From positions 310,001 to 374,000 of the forward strand of contig JAXMCK010000006.1 of assembly GCA_046349395.1 (NCBI GenBank): a stretch of 64,000 nucleotides of DNA, given 5' to 3'. The notes under the pieces are model-generated. The model made no database searches. It saw nothing but the letters and a program-made list of their open reading frames with translations, and was not told the DNA's origin. This stretch comes from JAXMCK01 sp046349395. GTDB taxonomy: Bacteria > Pseudomonadota > Alphaproteobacteria > Geminicoccales > Geminicoccaceae. Shown here one piece after another: positions 17,555 through 24,548 of the stretch (position 1 is its first letter; the number at the start of each line of letters is the position of its first letter). Made by a program: the position numbers and the translations under genes.

Positions 17555-18819
17555 TTGCTCTTGGACAGCCACTTCTGCTGCGCGTCGGTGAAGTAGGCGG
17601 CCCACTCGTCGGCCACGTCCTGTGCGGTCCGCTGGCCGAGCAGCGCTTCCTGGCCGGTCTGCACGGCGACGCTATCGGCCCAGTAGCCATACTCTTCGAG
17701 ATAGGCCGGCGGCGGGGTCAGCACGTATTTCGGGTCGGTCAACTCGGTGAGCCAGCCCTTGAACTGCTCGGTGGCGAAGAACGGGTCCTTGTCCGCACCT
17801 TTGTGGATCGGCACCACGCCGACGAACTTCGACCAGGCGAGGTTCGACTCAGGGGTGGAGAGCGAGGCGATCAGCTTGAAGGCCTCGTCCTTGTGCTGCG
17901 AGGCGGCGAACATCGACCAGCCGGCATAGCCGATGGTCGGGAACGCCTTACCGTCCGGGCCGACCGGCATCGGCGCTACGGCGAAGTCCTCGGCCGGCAT
18001 CCGCTCCTTGATCGCGATCAGCGCGTCCGGATCCTGGTCGAGCATGGCGCAGGTGCCGGAATAGAACCCGGCCACGATCTCGTTGAAGCCCCAGTTCACG
18101 CTGTCCTTCGGGACGAGGCCGTTCTTGTACATGTCGACGAGCATCTGCAGGCCCTTGACCTGACCCGGCCCGTTGAACGTGCTCTTGCCGTCGGCGTCGA
18201 AGTAGGCGTTCGTGCCGGCCATCGTCTGCATGAACATCGAATAGCCGTTGGCTCCGCCGGGGCCGCCGCGCAGGCAGTAGCCGGCCTTGCCGCCGCCGAG
18301 GTCGGCGATCTTCTTCGAGAAACTGACGAACTCGTCGAGATTGTCGGGGGCGCGGTCGAGGCCCGCCTCCTTGAACAGCTTCTTGTTCCAGAACATCGCC
18401 CGAATGTAGAAGCCGTAGGGAATCATGTAGGGCGTGTCGTTGACGGCCGAGCCGAACTGCAGTGCACGCTCCGTGATGTCCTTGGTCCCGGACCACTGGT
18501 CGAGATAGGGCTTCAGGCTCTCGAGCTGGCCGCCATTGGCGTAGAGCGACATCCAGCGCTCGGGCATCTCGACCACGTCGGGGATCTGCCCGCCCTGCAC
18601 CATGGTGGCGAGCTTCTCGAACGCCTGCCCCCAGGGCAGCGAGGTGATCTCCACCTTCACGCCCGGATTGGCCGCCTCGAACTTGCCGACGAGGTCCTTC
18701 ACGAGCTCGGTCCGCTGCGGGCTCGTGATGACTTCGGTCAGTTTCAGCGTCACATCGGCCCGGGCGGACCCCGTCATGAGGACGACCGCCGCGGCCGTCG
18801 TCAGCATCCAGTATCGCAT
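17551..18819 (-). CDS. ABC transporter sugar-binding protein (CUT1, MalE/UgpB type)
   Basis: A 422-residue periplasmic protein with a Sec signal peptide (residues 1-21, cleavage near SARAD). Extracellular-solute-binding family 1 features are present: LVGKFEAANPGVKVEITSLPW near residue 45, QIPDVVEMPERW near 80, YGFYIRAMFWNKKLFKEAGL near 135 and FPTIGYAGWSMFAAS near 300. It captures an unidentified sugar or glycoside for the two permeases downstream. GGGAGGAG lies 7 bases before the ATG. Gene order and the strong hairpin after its stop suggest it is made in excess over the permeases. Confidence 0.93.
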   Translation of the reverse strand: MRYWMLTTAAAVVLMTGSARADVTLKLTEVITSPQRTELVKDLVGKFEAANPGVKVEITSLPWGQAFEKLATMVQGGQIPDVVEMPERWMSLYANGGQLESLKPYLDQWSGTKDITERALQFGSAVNDTPYMIPYGFYIRAMFWNKKLFKEAGLDRAPDNLDEFVSFSKKIADLGGGKAGYCLRGGPGGANGYSMFMQTMAGTNAYFDADGKSTFNGPGQVKGLQMLVDMYKNGLVPKDSVNWGFNEIVAGFYSGTCAMLDQDPDALIAIKERMPAEDFAVAPMPVGPDGKAFPTIGYAGWSMFAASQHKDEAFKLIASLSTPESNLAWSKFVGVVPIHKGADKDPFFATEQFKGWLTELTDPKYVLTPPPAYLEEYGYWADSVAVQTGQEALLGQRTAQDVADEWAAYFTDAQQKWLSKSK

Positions 18820-18857
18820 CGTCTACTCCTCCCTTCGCGTTCGCAAACGTGCTCGCG

Positions 18858-20015
18858 TCAGCCGCCGGCGGCGGTCAGCGCGCTTTCGAGATCGGCAATG
18901 AGATCGGCCGGCTCTTCGAGGCCGACATGCAGCCGGACGAGCCGCGGCGATACGCCGAAGGCCACCAGCGCGTTCGCAGGCCCGGCCTGGACGAGGCCGA
19001 CCTGGGCCGGAAAGACGAGGCTCTCGTGGCCGCCCCAGCTCACGCCGAGGCGGAACAGGTTCAGCCGGTCGCACAGCACCGGAATGTCGACCGAGGGAGC
19101 CACCTCGAAGCTGAAGAGGCCCGACCAGCCGGTGGTCGTCCGGTCCTGCCGCAGGCCCGGATGATGGACGGCCGTGACGGCCGGGTGCTCGGCCAGGCGG
19201 CGGGCGACGGCGAGGCCGCTCGTATGGTGGCGCTGCATCCGCAACGGCAGCGTTCGCATCCCGCGGACCAGCAGCCACGCGTCGAAGGGCGAGAGTTTGG
19301 CGCCGAGATAGGGGTAGGTGAGGTCGTTGATGCGGGCGATCAGCGCCTTCGAGCCGGCGACCACCCCTGCCACCGTGTCGCTGTGGCCGGACAGGTACTT
19401 CGACGCCGAGTGCACGACGAGGTCGATCCCCGCCGCCAGCGGTCGCTGGAAGAGGGGTGTGGCCCAGCTGTTGTCGATCACCGTGACCACACCGCGGGCC
19501 TTCGCCATCGCGGCGATCGCGGACAGGTTCTGGGTCTCGAAGACAATGCTGGTCGGGCTTTCGAGATAGAGCAGCTTCGCTCCGTCGAGCGCCTGCTCCA
19601 TCGCAGTGAGATCCCGCCCATCCACGAAGTCGACGGTGATGCCGAGCCGGGGGAGCAGCTTCAGGAACAGGCGATAGGCGTCGGGATAGACGTGGCGGAC
19701 GCAGACGATACGCTCGCCGGCACCGACCTGGCTCAGCACGGTGGCGGCGATGGCCCCCATGCCGCTGGCGAAGCCGCGCGCCGCCTCGGCCCCTTCGAGC
19801 GCCGCCAGCTTCCGCTCGAACTCCATGACCGTGGGATTGTCGCCGCGCGAATAGATCGGCTGCGGCCGGCTGCCGTCGAAGGCCGCCGCCATGGCGGCGT
19901 AGCTCTCGAAGGCGAAGAGCGAGGTCTGGTGGATCGGCGGCACGATGGGGCCGCTGCCCTCGAAGTCGTCGTGGGCGAGCATAGTGGCGAGGGTCGGATC
20001 GATCTCAGCCTCCAT
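18858..20015 (-). CDS. PLP-dependent trans-sulfuration family enzyme (cystathionine gamma-synthase/lyase type)
   Basis: A 385-residue Cys/Met-metabolism PLP enzyme of the AAT fold. It has YSRGDNPTVMEFERKLAALEG near residue 55 (the family YSR(x)xNPT motif), ASGMGAIAA near 83, ESPTS near 152, IDNSWATP near 180 (cofactor Asp) and the Schiff-base lysine in HSASKYLSGH near 206. It would catalyse beta- or gamma-elimination/replacement on a sulfur amino acid, but the exact substrate cannot be told. It overlaps the gntR stop by 11 bases and precedes the ABC genes by 38 bp. This placement is unusual and suggests the transported compound carries an amino-acid or thioether part. Confidence 0.9.
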   Translation of the reverse strand: MEAEIDPTLATMLAHDDFEGSGPIVPPIHQTSLFAFESYAAMAAAFDGSRPQPIYSRGDNPTVMEFERKLAALEGAEAARGFASGMGAIAATVLSQVGAGERIVCVRHVYPDAYRLFLKLLPRLGITVDFVDGRDLTAMEQALDGAKLLYLESPTSIVFETQNLSAIAAMAKARGVVTVIDNSWATPLFQRPLAAGIDLVVHSASKYLSGHSDTVAGVVAGSKALIARINDLTYPYLGAKLSPFDAWLLVRGMRTLPLRMQRHHTSGLAVARRLAEHPAVTAVHHPGLRQDRTTTGWSGLFSFEVAPSVDIPVLCDRLNLFRLGVSWGGHESLVFPAQVGLVQAGPANALVAFGVSPRLVRLHVGLEEPADLIADLESALTAAGG

Positions 20016-20721
20016 GGGCGGCCCTTACATCTTCCTCGACGATGTCGAGGATCGAGAGCGCCTTGGCCCGCGCCCGGTCCGGATCACGGGCGGCGATGGC
20101 GTCGAACATCTCGCGGTGGAACGGAAAGGACCGGCTGGCGAAGCCCGGCTGCTGCAGCGGGTTGGTGAAGAAGTCGTGAAAGGCGTCGTAGAGAATCGAG
20201 ATCAACTGCTGGAAGATCGGGTTGTCCGTGGCCCGGTAGATCGCAAGATGGAATTCCCAATCCTCGGCCGGCGCCTCGCCGTAGCGCGAGTGGATGGCTT
20301 CCATTCGCTCCAGCCGATCGCGGATCTCCTCGATGGCCGCCGTGGACGCCCGCCGAGCCGCGAGTGCCGCCGCCTCGCCCTCGAGTGCACGGCGGACTTC
20401 CAGCGTCCGCAGCAGGCCGTCGCGCTTCAGGCGCAGGACGAGCGGCACATGGACGGCGGTGGGATCGACCGGGGCCAACAGGAACGTCCCCGCCCCCTTG
20501 CGCATCTCGACCATGCCTAGCGCCTGCCAGCGCTTCAGCGCCTCGCGGATGGTGGAGCGCCCGACCTGCAGACGCGTGGAGAGCTCCCGTTCTGCCGGAA
20601 GGCGATCGCCCTGGCCGAGGCCGGCTGCGGCCACGAACGCCGCCAGCTCGTCGAGAACCGCGTCGTCACGGGTTCGCGTCCGTACCGGTCGCAGGCCACG
20701 GGTCACCACCGCGTCGCCCAA
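20005..20721 (-). CDS. GntR/FadR-family transcriptional regulator
   Basis: A 238-residue regulator. The winged HTH is at about residues 20-85 (DRLPAERELSTRLQVGRSTI then REALKRWQALGMVEMRKGAG). From about 95 follows an all-helical FCD-like ligand-binding domain with WEFHLAIYRATDNPIFQQL and a distal FHREMFDAIAARD, where the His residues would bind metal or ligand. TTG 20721 is chosen because GGGAGG is 4 bases upstream; longer starts run into the putative operator. It is first in its operon and divergent from the second ABC operon, so it probably controls both and itself. Confidence 0.88.
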   Translation of the reverse strand: MGDAVVTRGLRPVRTRTRDDAVLDELAAFVAAAGLGQGDRLPAERELSTRLQVGRSTIREALKRWQALGMVEMRKGAGTFLLAPVDPTAVHVPLVLRLKRDGLLRTLEVRRALEGEAAALAARRASTAAIEEIRDRLERMEAIHSRYGEAPAEDWEFHLAIYRATDNPIFQQLISILYDAFHDFFTNPLQQPGFASRSFPFHREMFDAIAARDPDRARAKALSILDIVEEDVRAAHGG

Positions 20722-20732
20722 CGTGCCTCCCG

Positions 20733-20750
20733 GAAATTGGTCTGACAGCA
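20733..20750. promoter_or_regulatory. Putative FadR/GntR operator between the divergent ABC operons
   Basis: AAATTGGTCTGACAGCA (20734-20750) contains the imperfect palindrome TGGTCtGACa, close to the TGGTC/GACCA half-sites used by FadR-subfamily regulators such as PdhR and LldR. It lies 13 bases upstream of the chosen gntR start and within the 145-bp divergent intergenic region. A second half-site-like CTGGTCGAG occurs near 20840. Binding is inferred. Confidence 0.45.
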
Positions 20751-20866
20751 CGACCACGGTTGCCTGCAGGCCCAAGGGCTGTCAAGCGTCGGCACGCTTG
20801 CGGTGCAGGGTGAGGTGAACCATCCTCGCCGCCGAAATCTGGTCGAGTGCGAATGGGAGGAAGGCG

Positions 20867-22093
20867 ATGCGTAAGGGCTTGCGGGCGTTGCTCGCGGCGG
20901 CTGCGGTCGTGGCGCTGGGGACCGGTGCCGCCTGGGCGAAGACCGACGTGCGGGTCACGGTCGCGTACTACAGCCCCGAGACCGGGCCGATCTTCGAGGG
21001 CATGGCCAAGGACTTCGAGGCGGCCAATCCGGACGTCGACATCCAGATCGAGGTCGTGAACTGGGACAATCTCCAGCAGAAGTTGACGACCGACATCCAG
21101 GGCGGAACCGCCCCCGACATCGCGATCATCGGCACCCGCTGGCTGGTCGACTACTCGGCCAACGACATCGCCGAGCCGCTCGACAGCTACATGACGCCCG
21201 AGGTGAAGGACCGCTTCATCGAGGCCTTCCTCGCCCCGTCGACGATCGACGGCAAGCTCTGGGGGCTGCCCGTCGCCGCCTCGGCGCGCGCCATGTATTA
21301 CAACAAGGATCTTCTCGCAAAGGCGGGCATCTCCGATCCGCCGGGCACCTGGGACGACCTCGTTGCCGCCGCCGACAAGGTGAAGGCGCTGGGCGGCGAC
21401 GCCTACGGCTTCGGCCTGCAGGGCAAGGAGATCGAGACCGACGCCTACTGGTACTATGCGCTGTGGACCCATGGCGGCAGCCTGATCCAGGACGGCCACA
21501 GCATGATCGCCAGCGACTCCGGCGTGGCGTCGGCCGCACTCTACCGCTCGATGATCGAGAAGGGCCTGACCCAGCCCGGACCGACGGGCTCGAACCGTCA
21601 GGACATCGAGGCCCTCTTCAAGCAGGGGCGGGCCGCCATGATCCTCACCGGCCCCTGGCTGCGCGGGCAGATCAAGACCGAAGCACCCAACCTCAACTAC
21701 GGCATCGCCGCCATTCCGAAGGCGTCGACCCAGGCGACCTACGGCGTCACCGACAGCATCATCATCTTCAAGTCGAGCAAGGTGAAGGACACGGCCTGGA
21801 AGTTCCTGGCCGACACGGCCTTCTCGCCGAAGTGGCGCAAGGAGTTCACCCTGAAGGAGGGCTTCCTGCCGGTCACCAAGGCCGAGGCTGACGATCCGCA
21901 CTTCAAGGACGATCCGCAGCTGAAGGCGTTCACCGACATGCTGCCCTTCGCCCGCTTCGCCCCGCTCATCCCGAACTGGGAGGAAATGGCGGACACGACC
22001 TCGGCCGCCCTGCAGAAGATCTATCTCGGCGAGGCCGAGCCGGCGGCCGCCCTCCAGGAGGCGGCGGCCAAGATCGACGGCCTCTTGAAGTGA
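20867..22093 (+). CDS. ABC transporter sugar-binding protein (CUT1), second operon
   Basis: A 408-residue periplasmic protein with signal peptide 1-24 (cleavage near AWAKT). The solute-binding family 1 layout is seen: IFEGMAKDFEAANPDVDIQI near residue 45, QGGTAPDIAIIGTRW near 78, GLPVAASARAMYYNKDLLAKAGI near 130 and MILTGPWLRGQI near 255. GGGAGGAAG is 5 bases upstream of ATG 20867. It is the first gene of an operon with two permeases, a toxin-antitoxin pair and a gamma-glutamyltransferase. The substrate is unknown. Confidence 0.93.
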   Translation: MRKGLRALLAAAAVVALGTGAAWAKTDVRVTVAYYSPETGPIFEGMAKDFEAANPDVDIQIEVVNWDNLQQKLTTDIQGGTAPDIAIIGTRWLVDYSANDIAEPLDSYMTPEVKDRFIEAFLAPSTIDGKLWGLPVAASARAMYYNKDLLAKAGISDPPGTWDDLVAAADKVKALGGDAYGFGLQGKEIETDAYWYYALWTHGGSLIQDGHSMIASDSGVASAALYRSMIEKGLTQPGPTGSNRQDIEALFKQGRAAMILTGPWLRGQIKTEAPNLNYGIAAIPKASTQATYGVTDSIIIFKSSKVKDTAWKFLADTAFSPKWRKEFTLKEGFLPVTKAEADDPHFKDDPQLKAFTDMLPFARFAPLIPNWEEMADTTSAALQKIYLGEAEPAAALQEAAAKIDGLLK

Positions 22094-22098
22094 GCATG

Positions 22099-22124
22099 GA
22101 GGGGGCGCCGATGGGCGCCCCCTT
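22099..22124 (+). promoter_or_regulatory. Intercistronic hairpin after the second binding-protein gene
   Basis: AGGGGGCGCC (22100-22109) and GGCGCCCCCT (22114-22123) form a perfect 10-bp stem with a 4-base loop, extended by a G-U pair. It lies between the binding-protein stop and the permease start. There is no U-run, so it is more likely an mRNA-stabilising structure or partial attenuator than a full terminator. It parallels the hairpin at 17510-17544. Confidence 0.75.
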
Positions 22125-22142
22125 CGCATCCGGGCAGGACGC

Positions 22143-23027
22143 ATGGTGAAGCGGAGCAATCTCGCCGCCTTCCTGCTCATCCTGCCGAGCCTGCTGCTGG
22201 CCTTGTGGATCGTCGGCTATCCGATCATCGAGATCGGGCGGACCTCGGTCCACGACGTGAACCGCTTCGGCCAGATGCGAGACTTCGTCGGTGCCGCGAA
22301 GTTCGCGGCCCTGCTCGAGGACCCGATCTTCCTGGCGTCGCTGTGGCGGACGCTGCTCTGGACGGTCGGCGTGGTCGTCGGCACGATCCTCGTCTCCGTG
22401 CCCGTGGCGCTGATCCTCAACGACGACTTCATCGGCCGCGGTCTGGCACGCGTCATCGTCATGCTGCCCTGGGCGATCTCGCTCACCATGACGGCCGTCG
22501 TCTGGCGATGGACCCTGTCCGGCCAATACGGGATGCTGAACGCGACGCTGTTCCGGCTGGGGTTGCTGGATCAGCCGGTGGAGTGGCTGGCGACCGCGCA
22601 GATCGCCTTCCCGATCGAGATCGCCGTCGGCATCCTGGTCTCGATTCCGTTCACCGTGACCGTGTTCCTGGGCGGCCTCTCGTCGCTGCCCGGCGACATC
22701 TACGAGGCAGCGCGGATCGACGGTGCTTCGGCCTTCGAGCGGTTCCGGCACCTGACGCTGCCGCTGCTCCGCCCCTTCATCAACATCGCGATCGTCCTCA
22801 ACATCATCTACGTCTTCAACAGCTTTCCCATCATCTGGGTCCTGACACAGGGCGATCCGGCCAACAGCACGGACATCCTCGTCACCTACCTCTACAAGCT
22901 GGCTTTCCGTTACGGGAAGATCGACGAGGCCGGCGCCATGTCGATCGTCATGTTCGTGATCCTGCTGATCTTCACCATCGCCTATGCGATCATGGCGATG
23001 CGCGGCCGTGACGCCGAGGGCACCTGA
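22143..23027 (+). CDS. ABC sugar transporter permease (CUT1, MalF/UgpA type), second operon
   Basis: A 294-residue inner-membrane protein with about six helices. The first follows SNLAAFLLILPSLLLALWIV, and the EAA loop is LPGDIYEAARIDGASAFERF near residue 185. It pairs with the MalG-type permease at 23721-24548. In this operon the two permease genes, normally adjacent, are separated by a toxin-antitoxin pair at 23060-23724. Confidence 0.92.
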   Translation: MVKRSNLAAFLLILPSLLLALWIVGYPIIEIGRTSVHDVNRFGQMRDFVGAAKFAALLEDPIFLASLWRTLLWTVGVVVGTILVSVPVALILNDDFIGRGLARVIVMLPWAISLTMTAVVWRWTLSGQYGMLNATLFRLGLLDQPVEWLATAQIAFPIEIAVGILVSIPFTVTVFLGGLSSLPGDIYEAARIDGASAFERFRHLTLPLLRPFINIAIVLNIIYVFNSFPIIWVLTQGDPANSTDILVTYLYKLAFRYGKIDEAGAMSIVMFVILLIFTIAYAIMAMRGRDAEGT

Positions 23028-23059
23028 TGCTATCGTTTCGCTAGCAGCGGAGATCAACG

Positions 23060-23305
23060 ATGGCGCAGATCCTGGTGCGTGAGTTGAGCGACGAGGTGGT
23101 CGCCGAGTTGAAGCAGCGTGCGGCCCAGCACAATCGGTCGCTCGAGGCTGAGGTGCGCGCGATCCTTGAGGAGCTGGCCGGGCTGGCGCAGCGACGCCGA
23201 GAGGCCGAAGCGCGGTCGGCGCGATGGATGGCGCGCTGGCGTGAGGAAGGACGCACGTTCAGTGACAGCGCCGAGTTGCTGCGCGAGCTGCGCGCCGAAC
23301 GGTGA
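23060..23305 (+). CDS. Antitoxin, FitA-like ribbon-helix-helix protein
   Basis: An 81-residue protein. Residues 1-38 (AQILVRELSDEVVAELKQRA, then AAQHNRSLEAEVRAILEE) fit the FitA/VapB-type RHH DNA-binding fold, and the acidic/basic helical C-terminus would wrap the toxin. It should bind and inhibit the PIN-domain protein encoded next and repress the pair. Its stop overlaps the toxin start as GTGA. CGGAG is about 7 bases upstream of ATG 23060. A small inverted sequence, TGCTATCG/CGCTAGCA (23028-23046), just upstream could be the operator. Confidence 0.88.
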   Translation: MAQILVRELSDEVVAELKQRAAQHNRSLEAEVRAILEELAGLAQRRREAEARSARWMARWREEGRTFSDSAELLRELRAER

Positions 23306-23724
23306 ACATCGTCGTCGACGCGAGCGTCGCGGCGAAGTGGCTCTTCGACGAGGAGCACACGTCACGAGCACGGTCGCTCTTGCGGGTTTGGGATGCCGAC
23401 ATGTGGGCACCCGACCTTCTGTGGGCCGAGCTGGCGAGCGTCGTGTGGAAGCGACATCGGCGGGCCGAGATCGATGAGGCGACGGCTTTGTCCTCCATGG
23501 CGGAGATCAGGCTCTGGCCGATCCGCCTCGTCAGCAACGCGGAACTCGCAGCGGACGCGTTGGGCTGGTCGCTCGTCCTGCGTCATCCTCCCTACGACTG
23601 CATTTATCTGGCACTGGCGCAGCGCCTCGGCGCTCGCCTGGTGACGGCAGACGCCAAGTTCCGCAGCGTGTTGGCGGCTTCAGCCGCGGCCGACCGTCTG
23701 CTCTGGATCGAGGAGTTGCAGTGA
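23302..23724 (+). CDS. vapC: VapC-like PIN-domain toxin (ribonuclease)
   Basis: A 140-residue PIN-domain protein. Acidic Mg2+ ligands are at Asp6 (IVVDASVAAKW), Glu in PDLLWAELASVVW near 45, Asp in YDCIYLALAQ near 98 and Asp in VTADAKF near 117, so the nuclease site looks intact. Family members cleave tRNA or rRNA to stop growth when the antitoxin is lost. It starts at GTG 23302, overlapping the antitoxin stop, and its own stop overlaps the GTG start of the next permease (GTGA). The pair is therefore built into the translation chain of the ABC operon. Confidence 0.9.
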   Translation: MNIVVDASVAAKWLFDEEHTSRARSLLRVWDADMWAPDLLWAELASVVWKRHRRAEIDEATALSSMAEIRLWPIRLVSNAELAADALGWSLVLRHPPYDCIYLALAQRLGARLVTADAKFRSVLAASAAADRLLWIEELQ

Positions 23725-24548
23725 GCCGGCCGCTGAAGAGCATCGTCTACTGGCTGCTGCTGGCCCCGCTCGTGGTCGTGATCCTGTTCCCCTACGCGGT
23801 GATGCTGTCGACGGCGGTGAAGCCGAAGGACGAGATCTTCCGCTTCCCGCCGCAATGGCTGCCGGACACGATCCGGCTGCAGAACTTCTCCGACATGTGG
23901 ACCACGGTCCGCTTCGGCGAAGCCTTGTGGAACAGCCTCGTCGTCAGTGTCGCCGCGGCGGTCGTATGCCTGCTGATCGCCATCCCGGCCGCCTACGCGC
24001 TGGGGCGGCTCCGGTTCAAGGGCGAGGGGCTCTACCGCCAGTTCCTGCTCGTCACGCAGATGCTCTCGCCGATCGTGCTCGTGATCGGCATCTTCCGCCT
24101 GATGGCATCGCTGGGCCTGCTGGACCGGCTCTGGTCGCTGGTCCTGACCTACGGCGCCTTCAACCTCGCCTTCGCGGTCTGGATGCTCCAGTCCTACTTC
24201 GCGACCATCCCGAAAGAGCTGGAGGAGGCGGCCTGGATCGACGGCGCCTCGCGCACGCAGGCGCTGACCCGGGTCTTCCTGCCCATGGCGACGCCAGCGA
24301 TGGCGGTCACCGGCATCTTCGTCTTCGTCTACAGCTGGAACGAGTTCGTTCTGGCCCTCACCCTGCTCCGCTCGCCCGAGAACTACACGCTGCCACTGCG
24401 CGTCTTCTCGCTCGTCGGCGGCGCCTATCGGGTCGACTGGGACTTCGTCATGGCCGCCGCCCTCCTGGCGACGCTGCCGGCCGCCATCCTGTTCGCCTGG
24501 CTGCAACGCTATCTCGTGGGCGGCCTTTCGCTCGGAGCCGTCAAATAG
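23721..24548 (+). CDS. ABC sugar transporter permease (CUT1, MalG/UgpE type), second operon
   Basis: A 275-residue inner-membrane protein with an N-terminal helix (IVYWLLLAPLVVVILFPYAV), the MalG-typical STAVKPKDEIF near residue 32, and the EAA loop IPKELEEAAWIDGASRTQAL near 165. It completes the transporter with the binding protein at 20867 and the permease at 22143. GTG 23721 overlaps the toxin stop, so permease translation depends on ribosomes finishing the toxin. The stop (TAG) overlaps the presumed non-AUG start of the next gene. Confidence 0.92.
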   Translation: MSRPLKSIVYWLLLAPLVVVILFPYAVMLSTAVKPKDEIFRFPPQWLPDTIRLQNFSDMWTTVRFGEALWNSLVVSVAAAVVCLLIAIPAAYALGRLRFKGEGLYRQFLLVTQMLSPIVLVIGIFRLMASLGLLDRLWSLVLTYGAFNLAFAVWMLQSYFATIPKELEEAAWIDGASRTQALTRVFLPMATPAMAVTGIFVFVYSWNEFVLALTLLRSPENYTLPLRVFSLVGGAYRVDWDFVMAAALLATLPAAILFAWLQRYLVGGLSLGAVK

